Source: Sabellastarte sp. h YS-2021
Lineage: Eukaryota > Annelida > Polychaeta > Sabellida > Sabellidae
Direction: 5' to 3'
DNA: 64,000 nucleotides
Assembly: GCA_964017235.1 (NCBI GenBank)
Contig: OZ024938.1
Coordinates: 57,217,816-57,281,815, forward strand
Position numbers and translations under genes: made by a program. The notes beneath the pieces are model-generated. The model saw only the letters and a list, made by a program, of their open reading frames with translations. It made no database searches and was not told where the DNA came from. Of the stretch, positions 1 through 12,318 are shown in pieces. The first letter of the stretch is position 1, and each line of letters begins with the position of its first letter.

Positions 1-1708
1 ATCTTGTCCTTCCCCCTTCAAAAATGGCTAGTATTGTGTCCTCGCTTGCAATTTTGACCAGCGTTTTGTCTACTGGCATTTTGTCCACCAGCTTTTTGTC
101 TGTGCACCAAGGTTATATAACCACAACATATTTTGATTGTGGCTAGTAGCCACAATCTTATAGGAATACCAGCAAGAGTCAGAAAAAAGAAAGAATTGAT
201 TGCATAGGCCTTTTTTTTTTTGGGGGGGGGCTTTAGATCATGCAATTACAACAAATATTTCTTGAAAATGTTTGCAATGATTAACCATTCAAACTGTCAA
301 CTATTTATTTTCCTGGTGAAGTAGAACATGGCCACAACCATAACAGAATAATCTATATTTTACATGTGACTGAATCACTGAATACATCAAATGTTATTTT
401 GAACTGTGTGTAATAGCTTCGAATATAATTCGGGAAAATGTTTACAAAATATCTGTTGAAAATTACTGCATTTGCTCTATACACTAAACACTAATTGGCT
501 ATTTCAGAACATTTTACAGTAAATGTCAAAACAAAAAGGATACTTTTATGCAATGGTTCAAAAAGTTCAGTCCCACCATTACATTAACCAATTCTTTCAA
601 ATGGGTTTGTAAAAGTAGATTTATATGAGGCACTATTGTATTATTCAAAGCATGTAAAAATACTGTTTTAAAAGATCTATTCAATGAAATCAATGCAAGT
701 AGCTGAAACTAATATATCTATATTATACAGTGTCATGTCTTCTAGGTGGGTGATAAAGCAGAAAATATAGATCCATGTACAATAGTTTTGAAGCTTTCTA
801 GCAGGGTACCACACTGAAAAGAAACCCCACAGAACAACTATTGTCCACACTGCTGTTATTTTTTAATATATCTCGCATAAAAAGAACAATATTAGCCTTT
901 TTATTTTTACTTTTTTTTACTGCTTTATACCAAAACATTGATATGCTTTCTACTCTTTTATCAGAATTTTCTCTATGTTTGGAAAATTATTCTGTAATAT
1001 TAAATTTTCAATGTGGTCAGATAATAGAGGTGTCCAATGTGGTCATAGCATCTATGCACTATGGATTATGTACGACTTACAGAATAGTCTAGAGTACATG
1101 TATTAGGGTACTCCTGTAAACCTGGACTAAACCTCCAAATAGTCAACAAGTGGTTGAAAAGTCTTCCATCAGTACACTCGGACTGAAAATGATAAATCTT
1201 ATACAAATTTACTTTGCATGACTAAAAACTAGTTCCCCAACTTAAAACATGGCAAGTGTGATGCTGACTTCATATAAGTCTTGACAAAACATTTTATACC
1301 ATAAATAATAGTATTTCATGAGAGCATTATTTCACAAAATTATTCCGTTTGCAACACAAACAATACACATTCTTTCAATTAAAACACTGAAAAAAATATA
1401 CAAGTAAGAGAAGAATCACAGAAGAGTGCAATGTCTTAGACAGACACTGGAAAAATGATTGTATTCATTGACAGAGGTTAATCTAGGTCCATGCCAGTGT
1501 CATATTGTCTCATAAATACTTCTCATTACAAACTTTAAAAGGGATTATTGGTATGAGTGTGACTCTGAATGAAAAATGGGGCTAGGTACCAATCCAAATC
1601 TGTGTACTTGTATTTTAGTATTAACAAACTAAATGCACCAGTAAAGCAAATATAGAATAGAATGGAAGCAGTTTTATACTGCAAAACTGATGTGAGTCCT
1701 CTAGAGTG
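1..1708. other. AT-rich stretch with no gene recognised
   Basis: No open frame here resembles a known protein, and the frames present are short and low in complexity. The first 110 bases carry several near-copies of a short unit of the form CAGC-N-TTTTGTC. The same unit recurs at about 30240-30310, so both belong to one interspersed repeat family. The rest is AT-rich with no recognised structure. It could include 3' sequence of the COQ10 gene that ends to the left, but no COQ10 C-terminal exon is visible. Confidence 0.5.
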
Positions 1709-1710
1709 CT

Positions 1711-1890
1711 AGGGCCAGTTTCACAAAGCCTCCTAAAAAATAAAGGTCACCTTAAATTAAAGGATTTCTTTGAATTTCAAGGGAGTTTTCAAGGTCTCCT
1801 TTGAGGAAGGAGGCTTTATAAAACTGAGATGTTTTAAAGGAGGGAAAAAGGTGACCTTTATCTTAAGGAGGCTTCGTGAAACCGACCCCT
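1711..1890. repeat. MITE with about 40-bp terminal inverted repeats
   Basis: The left end (GGGCCAGTTTCACAAAGCC and following bases) is matched in reverse complement by the right end (GGCTTCGTGAAACCGACCCC), with similarity over about 40 bases including AAGGTCACCTT. Shorter inverted and direct AAAGGAGG motifs lie between. This is the architecture of a non-autonomous DNA transposon. No transposase is present and the superfamily is unknown. Confidence 0.7.
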
Positions 1891-1954
1891 GGCTCAGAGT
1901 CACAGCCCTAATCATTATACACTGGAAGTTTCAATGTAACATTAAAAAAATTAA

Positions 1955-2902
1955 AACTAGATTGGGCCAACTCGGCGCCAACATATCCCCAGACAGGTCA
2001 TCACTCACGCCACAGGTTTTGATCGGGAATTTTTTAAAACATAATTACACATTATTATATGAACTTCAGCACATCAATCTACTCTGTTTATATCTTCCCA
2101 AGGAAGATGGTGTATCCCCAGACGCCGAATACATAACTCAAATTATATTTTCAATCTTCCTGCAATGATAACTCTAAACCTATTTTCAAAGTATTTAAAT
2201 GATTGATGATTGAATGTCCATTCTAAACTAATAATCCCAAAACAGCATATCTGTTTCTATATTTGTTGACAAATAAAATATTATTTTTAACTCAAGTCAT
2301 CATACTTTTCAATCTTCCTTCAAAGTATTTAAATGATTGATGATTCAACGTCCATTCTAAAATTCATAATCCCAAAAGCGCATATCTGTTTCTATATTTG
2401 TTCACAAATAATATATTATTTAAAAAAAAACTAGATTGGGCCAACTCGGCGCCAACATATCCCCAGACAGGTCATCACTCACGCCACAGGTTTTGATCGG
2501 GAATTTTTTAAAACATAATTACCCATTATTATATGAACTTCTGCACATCAATCTACTCTGTTTATATCTTCCAAGGAAGATGGTGTATCCCCAGACGCCG
2601 AATACATAACTCAAATTATATTTTCAATCTTCCTGCAATGATAACTCTAAACCTATTTTCAAAGTATTTAAATGATTGATGATTGAATGTCCATTCTAAA
2701 ATAATAATCCCAAAAGAGCATATCTGTTTCTATATTTGTTGACAAATAAAATATTATTTTTAACTCAACTCATCATACTTTTCAATCTTCCTTCAAAGTA
2801 TTTAAATGATTGATGATTCAATGTCCATTCTAAAATTCATAATCCCAAAAGCACATATCTGTTTCTATATTTGTTCACAAATAAAATATTATTTAAAAAA
2901 AA
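1955..2902. repeat. Tandem duplication of a 474-bp unit
   Basis: The motif CTAGATTGGGCCAACTCGGC occurs at 1957 and 2431, and what follows each is almost identical, so a 474-bp unit is present twice. Within each unit a block of roughly 130 bp (TTTAAATGATTGATGATT, then CATATCTGTTTCTATATTTG) is itself repeated, giving a two-level structure. TATCCCCAGAC occurs twice in each unit. Its reverse complement sits at the right ends of the two larger repeats that follow (about 5684 and 11009), so these units may be the left part of the same element. Confidence 0.75.
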
Positions 2903-5617
2903 ATTATTAATATTATTATTTTATTATATTATTTTTAGAATTTGCAAATTGTTTTCAGTTATTTATTTCCTCTATACCTATATATGTGGTCCATATATAT
3001 GCAACCTAAATATGTGACACAATCTCAGTTCTGACTCCCCTTTGTGTTATATGTAATGAAGCCCACCACCTCCCACCCCCACCCCTCTCCCCTTCTCCAC
3101 ACCTCTCTCACTATTACACAAGATCTGCAACCCCATTGAGTTCTTTGTTTCTCATCTGATATCATTAAATACCTTTGTTTATTTAGTGTCACTCAATATA
3201 GCTGGAGGTCCCAGAGGTGGGTGGGGGGGAATCCGGGTGGGGGATGCATAAATGGTAAACAAACAATCTATATAAAAGGGGTACTCAAATACAAAAAGAA
3301 TTGAGAATTTTAAGTATGTGATTATCAACTGAAATGAGTTCATAACTGTAGGAGCTGTGTCAAAATTAACTGAGGCAAGTTGAATAAAACTGGGCTAGTT
3401 GAGGGTTAAAAATCCCCTAGTTTTACTACATAAGGATATAATTTCATTAATATTGGGACTTAAAGCTCACTTAAAGTGTCCATTTTGTCTACTTGAATAT
3501 GTTTAACCAGTTTCATTTTAAAAAGTGAAAAACTCAGCAAGCAGAGGTATAACACACAAAAATAAGTTATTAAAAGACTAAGATAGCCATAACATTATTA
3601 ATATTCAAAATTTAAATAGACAGGCATTTCCTTTTAAAAATTCAAAGATTTCAGCTCTATAACCCACATAGTTTGACAGTTACTGGGCTTTAAAGTGGCA
3701 TAATGTCCATAAATTGGGTTTCTGTGGGCATTTTGCAATTGTTAAAGAGACCTTAGCAATTAAACAACAGATCTGAAACTTTTTGGGGGACATACATAAC
3801 AAACAAAAATTATATATAATACAGTTTAAGACTTGTCACACTAAGCATTTCCAAATAACAGGGCAAAATACGGAAAAAATGTCCAAAAAGGCACTTGGGC
3901 GAGTGTCTATGGCCCTCATACACAGGTTAAATGTCTACTAAAAACCTTGATTTTCGGCATATGTAAAAAGGACATAATAATGCATTCCCAGATGGGATTT
4001 CAGCTCCATCAATCACATAGTTTAACAGTCACAGGGCTTAAAGGTGGTAAAAAGTCCAAATATTGGGTCTCTGTGGGCCTTTTAGAGATCTCGATGTGGC
4101 TTTCAAATTAAAGCTTCAGACTTAAAATTTGTTACATACTAAGATTACACATAGAATATGTATCTAATAAAGTTTGAAACTTCTCAGACTTACCATTTCC
4201 AAGTTACAGAGCAAAATATGTGAAAAATGTCTTAAAAGGCTCACTCAGGTGGGTGTTTAAGGTCCTCATACACAGGTTAAATGTCTACTTGAAGCCTTGA
4301 TTTTTCGCACATGTAAAAAGAACATAATAATGTATTCCCAGATGAGATTTCAGCTCTATCAGTCACATAGTTTAACAGTCACAGGCCTTAAAATTGGCAA
4401 AAAGTCCAAATACTGGGTCTTTATGGGGCCTTCTAGAGACCTAAATGTGGCCTTCAAATTAAAGCCTCAGACTTAAAATTTGTCACATACTAAGATTACA
4501 CATAGAATATGCATCTAATACAGTTTGAAACTTCTTAGACTTACCATTTTCAAGTTACAGGGCAAAATATGTGAAAAATGTCTAAAAATGGTCACTCGGG
4601 TGGGGATTTATGGTCCTCATACACAGGTTAAATGTCTTCTTAAAGCCTTAATTTTTGGCACATATATAAATAACATACTAATATCTTCCCAGATAGGATT
4701 TGAGCTCTATCAGTCACATAGTTTGACAGTCACAGGGCTTAAAAGTAGCAAAAAGTCCAAATATTGGGTCTTTGGGAGCCTTTTAGAGACCTCAATTTGA
4801 CCTTCAAAATTAAAGCTTCAGACTTAAAATCTGTTACATACTAAGATTACACACAGAATATATATCTAATACAGTTTGAAACTTCTCAGACTTACCATTT
4901 CCAAGTTACAGGGAAAAAGATGTGAAAAATGTCTTATAAGGGTCACGCGGGTGGGTGTTTATGGTCCTGATACACAGGTTAACTGTCTATTAAAGGCCTA
5001 AATGTTGGGGCACATATAAGAAAACACATAGATATATTCCCAGATGATATTTAACTTAGATGAGAGACATAGTTTGAAAGCTACAGTGCTTGAAAGTGGC
5101 AAAAAGTGCATAAATTGGGTCTCTGTGGGCACTTTTGAGACCTTAAGTCGACCCCGTTGGGTAAACCTACAGCCCTAAAATTTTCTACAGACAAGGATTA
5201 CATATCAAAGTTATACCTAGCGCAGTTTGAGACTCATCAGAATTACCACTTCCAAATTATAGGGCAAAATATGTGAAAAGTATAGCAAAAAATCCCCAAG
5301 TGGGGGTATTTATGGGCCTCAAACACAATTTTCTCCTCAACTTAAAGTCGTGATTTTCGGCACATGTACTAAGAACATATTAATGTGTTGTCAGGTAAAA
5401 TTTCAGCCAGCTGAGCATCATAGTTTGTGACCTACAGGGCTCTAAGTGGCCAAAAGTCCAATTTCTGACCTTAAGGTGGCCATAAGTTCTTTTTTACTGA
5501 GAGTTTAAGGTCACCTTAAAATAGGGATCTTCCTTTGGGCACCCTTAACATGTGTACCAAGTTTGAAAAAAAAATATTAATTTGTTTTTGAGTTATCGCG
5601 TCCACAAGGAAATTTCT

Positions 5618-5651
<34 letters not shown>

Positions 5652-5697
5652 GACGGACCTGAATCCAATATATCCCCGACTTTCGTCTGGGGATATA
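2903..5697. repeat. Copy 1 of a 2.6-2.8 kb tandemly duplicated repeat
   Basis: The segment is repeated almost base for base at 5698-11022. From about 4000 to 5300 it contains degenerate monomers of about 350 bp (ACTAAGATTACACATAGAAT recurs near 4139, 4489 and 4840). It ends with a GGC microsatellite (about 5620-5650) and an imperfect hairpin, TATCCCC...GGGGATA. Copy 1 keeps about 190 bp near 3215-3400 that copy 2 lacks, and has a longer GGC tract. There is no coding capacity. A terminal hairpin after tandem monomers resembles Helentron-related (HINE) elements, but this is inference. Confidence 0.8.
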
Positions 5698-6746
5698 ATT
5701 ATTTATATTATTATTTTATTATATTATTTTTAGAATTTGCAAATTGTTTTCAGTTATTCATTTCCTCTATACCTATATATGTGGTCCATATATATGCAAC
5801 CTAAATATGTGACACAATCTCAGTTCTGACTCCCCTTTGTGTTATATGTAATGAAGCCCACCACCTCCCACCCCCACCCCTCTCCCTTCTCCACACCTCT
5901 CTCACTATTACACAAGATCTGCAACCCCATTGAGTTCTTTGTTTCTCATCTGATATCATTAAATACCTTTGTTTATTTAGTGTCACTCAATATAGCTGGA
6001 GGTCCCAGAGGGACAGGGCTAGTTGAGGGTTAAAAATCTCCTAGTTTTACTACATAAGGATATAATTTCATTAATATTGGGACTTAAAGCTCACTTAATC
6101 TGTCCATTTTGTCTACTTGAATATGTTTAACCAGTTTCATTTTAAAAAGTTAAAAACTCAGCAAGCAGAGGTATAACACACAAAAATAAGTTCTTAAAAG
6201 ACTAAGATAGCCATAACATTATTAATATTCAAAGTTTAAATAGACAGGCATTTCCTTTCAAAAATTCAAAGATTTCAGCTCTATAACCCACATAGTTTGA
6301 CAGTTACTGGGCTTTAAAGTGGCATAATGTCCATAAATTGGGTTTCTGTGGGCATTTTACAATTGTTAAAGAGACCTTAGCAATTAAACTACAGATCTGA
6401 AACTTTTTGGGGGACATACATAACAAAAAAAATTTTTTGTAATACAGTTTAAGACTTGTCACACTAAGCATTTCCAAATAACAGGGCAAAATACGGAAAA
6501 AATGTCAAAAAAGGCACTTGGGCGAGTGTCTATGGCCCTCATACACAGGTTAAATGTCTACTAAAAACCTTGATTTTCGGCATATGTAAAAAGGACATAA
6601 TAATGCATTCCCAGATGGGATTTCAGCTCCATCAATGACATAGTTTAACAGTCACAGGGCTTAAAGGTGGTAAAAAGTCCAAATATTGGGTCTCTGTGGG
6701 CCTTTTAGAGATCTCAATGTGCCTTTCAAATGAAAGCTTCAGACTT

Positions 6747-9457
6747 TTTTTTTTTTTTTTTTTTAAATTTTTTTATTATACACTAATGACATGGTTATTG
6801 ACAATTCACAGAGACATAACTACATGACACTACAACAAAACATTCACAAAACAAAAACACATAGTGGTATTCATTAAATACAATTCTTAAAAAATATCTA
6901 ATGCACTTCAAAAAAAAATAATAACTTGTAACATCAGTTGTTTTTCAGAGACTCCAACCGTATTTGTATACTATATATTGCTTGCAATAGCTTTAAGATA
7001 TCCTTTAATATCATTATTAACTCCTTCAGCATTATCAGAGTAGTCTGGGAGTTTTAAATATATTTTAGACTTTGATTTAAGCAAAAGCAGATATTCATTA
7101 AAAACCAATGGTTTTCCATTTGTTTTTGAGATATTGATATACCATTTCCCTAACAAAATTTGAAAGTTTTGAATCATATTATTAGAGCTTAATTTTTTTT
7201 CATTTACTCCATAACCGAAAAGTACTTCACAAACAGTATATTCTCTATCCTTTATATTTAACACTTTGTTCACCCATCTCCGTAATTCCTCCCAAAATTG
7301 TTTACTTAACCCACACACAAAAAAGTGATGCTCTATTGTATCTGTTAATTCACAAAAATCACATTTTGAAGAATTTTTTACTTTCCATGTATATAGATTT
7401 AAATTACAGTTTGTTAATCTATTTATGATTTTGTACTGGAAAGATTGAAGATACGGTTCTGTTACTATATAGTGAACCATGTGAAATATTTTTCCCCAGG
7501 CAGCTACTTCGAGAAAAGGATATATTTCTATCCATCTTTCCACAGATGATGACACCTGTAACTTATCATTCAAGGTTATCCAGTATAATACTTTATTCTT
7601 TAAATTGGAAATTTCTGTTAATTTACCTCTAACTGGAATGAGTGGGGTTACACTTCTTATAATATTTGGTAAAGGTTTGTTTTTGACTGTATTTTTCCAA
7701 GTTCTTGGTATTGAGTCAATTATCTTGTTATATGACAATATGTCTATGTTTAAATTAGCTTTAGTAGTAAACTCTTCGAAAGGCAGAATACAACCATCTT
7801 TAGATAATATATCTCCTATTACTAAATTGTGGGTGTCAATTTCCTGTATTCTAAGTTCGACGGATTGTAAAGGTTTATCTCCACAACATATAAGTTTATT
7901 ATTAAAAATAAATTCATTAATGATTTCCTCGCATGATTTTGGAGGAATCCCATGAAATTGTACCCAACAATCAAAAACCTGTCTGTGAAAAGGGGTGAGA
8001 CACTTAAAACTTTGTGTTGGTGGTAACTTATTTCTCAGTTTGCCTTTAGCTATATTTAATAAAAACCAGGTTAAACATTGCCATTTACCCTGTGGTTCTA
8101 TGAATAATTGTTTTATCCATTTTATTTTAGATACTACATTGATTGCAAAAATATCAGGCATTTTGAGCCCACCCATTGTGTAAGTAGCAGTTATTGTATT
8201 TCTTTTTATTTTTGCTGGTTTATTTTCCCATAAGAATTTAAATAATAATCTATCTATTTTTTCCAATATATTCATTGGACAAAAGCATACCGACAAGAGA
8301 TAATTTATCTGAGGCAAAACAAGTGATTTCAATATCAAAATTTTAACTTTAAGTGACATTTTTCTGCATTTCCAGATATTAATTATGGTTTCCATTGAGC
8401 TTAGCTTATTTTCAAAATTTAATGATATTGATTCATTTAAGTTATATGAAAACCATACACCCAATGTTTTGAAACTGTTCTTATTAACAGTTAATTTACT
8501 AATTATTTTTGGCAGATAAATATTCTGAAACCTACTTGATCCAACGGGAATTATTTCACTTTTTTCCAAGTTAATTTTTAATCCCGAGCAATTGTAAAAG
8601 TTTTTTAGACATGTAATTAAATGGACAACAGACTCAATATCTCTTACAAATATAGTTGTGTCATCTGCTAGTTGACAAATCTTATATTCTTTGTTTTCTA
8701 TATTTATTCCATTTATTAATTTTTTATTTCTTATTACTACTGCCATCACCTCTACCACCAGTAAGAACAAAAGTGCTGAAATTGGACACCCCTGCCGTAT
8801 TCCTCTATTTAGTTTGAAGTATTGAGAGAAGTATCCATTATTACTTACACATGATTCTATACTATTGTATACTATCTCAATCCATTTTATAAAATTTGGT
8901 CCAAAATTGAAAGCTTTTAGCGTTTTAAAAAGGAAAGACCATTCTACACTATCAAATGCCTTTTCAAAATCTAATAAAATAATATAGCCCTGTGTTTGCT
9001 TCAAATTTGTATATGACATAATGTCATCTATAATTCTAACATTTTCTCCTATATATCTGTTTTTAAGATAACCTACTTGATCAGAATTGATCAATTTAGG
9101 TAGGACAAACTGAAGCCTATTAGCTAATGCCTTTGTCAGAATTTTATAATCAGTATTAAGAATGGACACTGGTCTCCAATTTTTCAAATATCTCAAATCT
9201 TTGTTTGGTTTCGGTATAAGGTTGAGGATTCCTCTCCTTTGATCACTAGTTAAAAGTCCGTTTTGAAAAGAATACTTGTAACTGTCAAACAACAACATTT
9301 TTATATCTGGCCAGAAAAACTTACAAAAATTTGTTGTAAAGCCATCATTTCCAGGAGATTTATCATTTTTCAAATTTTTCAAGGCTTTAGCAATTTCATG
9401 TAATTTTAAAGGAGTTTCACACATTTTTTTTTCAATATCACTCAAAAGAGGTATATT
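6747..9457 (-). mobile_element. 5'-truncated L1/Tx1-like non-LTR retrotransposon
   Basis: A minus-strand insertion with a poly-A tail (plus-strand T run starting at 6747) and a nine-base target duplication, TTCAGACTT, at 6738-6746 and 9458-9466. The upstream endonuclease region and first ORF are missing, so the copy is 5'-truncated, as is typical of target-primed reverse transcription. It lies within one of the 350-bp monomers of the surrounding repeat. The reverse transcriptase frame is intact, so the insertion is probably young and postdates the repeat duplication. Confidence 0.93.
6971..9445 (-). CDS. LINE reverse transcriptase (partial ORF2, 824 residues)
   Basis: Uninterrupted non-LTR reverse transcriptase lacking its N-terminal apurinic-type endonuclease. 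Residues 26-33 carry KNDKSPGNDG. Residues 159-167 (DFEKAFDSV) are the first catalytic Asp region, 215-223 (GIRQGCPIS) the central loop, and ADDT at 260-263 the catalytic Asp pair, preceded here by Leu. A C-terminal Cys/His cluster (CDFCELTDTIEHHFFVC) is present. LADDTTIF and the spacing resemble L1/Tx1-like elements. The first Met is close to the truncation point and is probably not the native start. In a living element the protein would copy its RNA at a nicked target. This copy is not expected to mobilise itself. Confidence 0.93.
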   Translation of the reverse strand: MSDIEKKMCETPLKLHEIAKALKNLKNDKSPGNDGFTTNFCKFFWPDIKMLLFDSYKYSFQNGLLTSDQRRGILNLIPKPNKDLRYLKNWRPVSILNTDYKILTKALANRLQFVLPKLINSDQVGYLKNRYIGENVRIIDDIMSYTNLKQTQGYIILLDFEKAFDSVEWSFLFKTLKAFNFGPNFIKWIEIVYNSIESCVSNNGYFSQYFKLNRGIRQGCPISALLFLLVVEVMAVVIRNKKLINGINIENKEYKICQLADDTTIFVRDIESVVHLITCLKNFYNCSGLKINLEKSEIIPVGSSRFQNIYLPKIISKLTVNKNSFKTLGVWFSYNLNESISLNFENKLSSMETIINIWKCRKMSLKVKILILKSLVLPQINYLLSVCFCPMNILEKIDRLLFKFLWENKPAKIKRNTITATYTMGGLKMPDIFAINVVSKIKWIKQLFIEPQGKWQCLTWFLLNIAKGKLRNKLPPTQSFKCLTPFHRQVFDCWVQFHGIPPKSCEEIINEFIFNNKLICCGDKPLQSVELRIQEIDTHNLVIGDILSKDGCILPFEEFTTKANLNIDILSYNKIIDSIPRTWKNTVKNKPLPNIIRSVTPLIPVRGKLTEISNLKNKVLYWITLNDKLQVSSSVERWIEIYPFLEVAAWGKIFHMVHYIVTEPYLQSFQYKIINRLTNCNLNLYTWKVKNSSKCDFCELTDTIEHHFFVCGLSKQFWEELRRWVNKVLNIKDREYTVCEVLFGYGVNEKKLSSNNMIQNFQILLGKWYINISKTNGKPLVFNEYLLLLKSKSKIYLKLPDYSDNAEGVNNDIKGYLKAIASNI

Positions 9458-11022
9458 TTCAGACTTAAAATTTGTTACATACTAAGATTACACATAGAAT
9501 ATGTATCTAATAAAGTTTGAAACTTCTCAGACTTACCATTTCCAAGTTACAGAGCAAAATATGTGAAAAATGTCTTAAAAGGGTCACTCGGGTGGGTGTT
9601 TAAGGTCCTCATACACAGGTTAAATGTCTACTTGAAGCCTTGATTTTTGGCACATGTAAAAAGAACATAATAATGTATTCCCAGATGAGATTTCAGCTCC
9701 ATCAGTCACATAGTTTAACAGTCACAGGCCTTAAAATTGGCAAAAAGTCCAAATACTGGGTCTTTATGGGGCCTTCTAGAGACCTAAATGTGGCCTTCAA
9801 ATTAAAGCTTCAGACTTAAAATTTGTCACATACTAAGATTACACATAGAATATGCATCTAATACAGTTTGAAACTTCTTAGACTTACCATTTCCAAGTTA
9901 CAGGGCAAAATATGTGAAAAATGTCTAAAAATGGTCACTCGGGTGGGGATTTATGGTCCTCATACACAGGTTAAATGTCTTCTTAAAGCCTTAATTTTTG
10001 GCACATATAAAAATAACATACTAATATCTTCCCAGATAGGATTTGAGCTCTATCAGTCACATAGTTTGACAGTCACAGGGGTTAAAAGTAGCAAAAAGTC
10101 CAAATATTGGGTCTTTGGGAGCCTTTTAGAGACCTCAATTTGACCTTCAAAATTAAAGCTTCAGACTTAAAATCTGTTACATACTAAGATTACACACAGA
10201 ATATATATCTAATACAGTTTGAAACTTCTCAGACTTACCATTTCCAAGTTACAGTGAAACAGATGTGAAAAATGTCTTATAAGGGTCACTCGGGTGGGTG
10301 TTTATGGTCCTGATACACAGGTTAACTGTCTATTAAAGGCCTAAATGTTGGGGCACATATAAGAAAACACATAGATATATTCCCAGATGATATTTAACTT
10401 AGATGAGAGACATAGTTTGAAAGCTACAGTGCTTGAAAGTGGCAAAAAGTGCATAAATTGGGTCTCTGTGGGCACTTTTGAGACCTTAAGTCGACCCCTT
10501 TGGGTAAACCTACAGCCCTAAAATTTTCTACAGACAAGGATTACATATCAAAGTTATACCTAGCGCAGTTTGAGACTCATCAGAATTACCACTTCCAAAT
10601 TATAGGGCAAAATATGTGAAAAGTATAGCAAAAAATCCCTAAGTGGGGGTATTTATGGGCCTCAAACACAATTTTCTCCTCAACTTAAAGTCGTGATTTT
10701 CGGCACATGTACTAAGAACATATTAATGTGTTGTCAGGTAAAATTTCAGCCAGCTGAGCATCATAGTTTGTGACCTACAGGGCTCTAAGTGGCCAAAAGT
10801 CCAATTTCTGACCTTAAGGTGGCCATAAGTTCTTTTTTACTGGGAGTTTAAGGTCACCTTAAAATAGGGATCTTCCTTTGGGCACCCTTAACATGTGTAT
10901 CAAGTTTGAAAAAAAAATATTAATTTGTTTTTGAGTTATCGCGTCCACAAGGAAATTTCTACGGCGGCGGCGGCGCGACGAACCTGAATCCAATATATCC
11001 CCGACTTTCGTCTGGGGATATA

Positions 11023-11339
11023 AATATAAATGAAAAAAGAGAAGAATGTAGAACACAGAAACCAAACTTACCATTCATTTAATTGATAATAATAACATTA
11101 TAATGCTACTCTTTCTCGAGTAAACATCTTTGATTTTTAACGAGATGCTATTTATAATCTACCAAAGCTATTTATTTCAACTGATAAAAGATTGATATTC
11201 ACAATGACAATTATTCCATACAACAGACATATTAAGAATTAATCCTTTTATTTACAGGTGTACTTCTTGTGAGTCAGACTAAAATATTTTACTCAATCAT
11301 CTTACAAAAAACTTTTTTTAAAACAAAGAGAATACATAC
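11023..11339. other. Short stretch between repeat and COQ10 exon, no gene seen
   Basis: AT-rich sequence to the left of the COQ10 exon, beginning right after the terminal hairpin of the large repeat. It should be COQ10 intron, because the next coding exon (the C-terminal half of the START-like domain) is not found here. Confidence 0.5.
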
Positions 11340-12318
11340 CCTCACTAAATATGGTCTAGAAACTGTGACTATTGAGGTATATTTCTCAACCAATGGAGGG
11401 AATCCCACTGTGAGGTTGCATTTAAAATGGTTGCCCTGAGCCTTCCCGACTATTGATTCTTTACACCAGGGGACAAACTCTGTGTAACTGCCTACATCTG
11501 AGACAATGTCATACATCTGTTCCATGGTGTAACTGCAGAAAAAAAATGCACGAGGGTTAATGTTGCTTCAGACATATTGTATAACTAAAAAATGGAACAT
11601 TTTAATCTGAAGTGTGATTTGCTGAGGTAAATAGCTGGACAACAATGAAAAAATACAAACACAGTAAGAGGAAAATCCTACCGCCCAGTTACCAACAAAA
11701 AAGAGGGTAACTCAGCTTAAAAATACGAGTGTTAAGTTTTTCCCAAAACAACAGCGCCTACTGTAATCTAACTCTATTTCACCAATTATTTTAACACTAG
11801 AATGGACTACAGAAATAATACAACAGCTTCGGATGCTTAGTTTACTTCTGATACAAACTAGTACAGAGCAGTGGGGCAACAAGTACTAAAGAATAAGATA
11901 CCATTGTACTGTGTAGCTAAAAAAGACGGAAGAACATACAAAAATTTCAATACCTAATTGGGCTAGTTAAATTTCCTGGCAAGACATGGTAATTGCAAGT
12001 GTGTGGCAAAAGAAAAATTCTTTGATGTTTAACAGCAAGGCAAAATTAAAAATAGGACAAAATTACCTAACTATATCTCTGACTAAAATTAAATAAATAA
12101 TAGTTCACATTTGGGTACAACTAATTAACAGACTATTCACATGGCATGACATTTTAAATATTATTAATAAAACTTTTTGCTGCTAACTTTATCCAACGAC
12201 GACATGTCCTTATTATACATACCCAAGAATACGCCTTTCTGAGTATTCCAACTTTTTATTTGGTTTTCTATTCAATGAATCAGAAAAAGGCAACTTTGGA
12301 AAGCCACCCATAAAGGTC
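11340..12318 (-). CDS. COQ10: Coenzyme Q-binding protein COQ10 homologue, two internal exons
   Basis: COQ10 is a mitochondrial START/polyketide-cyclase-fold protein that binds coenzyme Q and supports its synthesis and use in respiration. Two exons are visible. Exon A is 12318 down to 12223, after an AG acceptor, with donor GTATGT in phase 2. Exon B is 11532 down to 11340, donor GTATGT in phase 0. They join in frame and read through YSERRILGYTMEQMYDIV, VPWCKES and VGFPPLVEKYTSIVTV, which are characteristic of the family. The first exon (mitochondrial targeting peptide) would lie at higher coordinates and the C-terminal exon(s) at lower coordinates; neither was found. A 12 kb DIRS insertion begins 235 bp upstream of exon A, so it is in the upstream intron or has separated the 5' end. 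Whether the gene is intact cannot be judged from this window. Confidence 0.87.

Larger units (their letters stand above)
5698..11022. repeat. Copy 2 of the 2.6-2.8 kb repeat, interrupted by a LINE
   Basis: The order of sequence is the same as in 2903-5697: AT-rich start, pyrimidine-rich CCACC stretch, 350-bp monomers, a shortened GGC tract near 10963, and the TATCCCC/GGGGATA hairpin at the end. A 2.7 kb LINE on the minus strand interrupts it at 6747-9457. With the LINE and one copy of its target duplication removed, this copy is about 2.6 kb. The difference from copy 1 is explained by a deletion of about 190 bp next to GGTCCCAGAGG (near 6010) and a shorter GGC tract. Confidence 0.8.

Noticed and set aside
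4525-4800. Open frame repeated at 9868-10143 with near-identical translation
   Set aside because: It falls inside the 350-bp monomers of the duplicated repeat; the similarity comes from the duplication, and the other monomers do not keep the frame.
7605-7955. Plus-strand open frame of 116 codons
   Set aside because: Lies wholly within the LINE reverse transcriptase on the opposite strand; a shadow frame with no similarity of its own.
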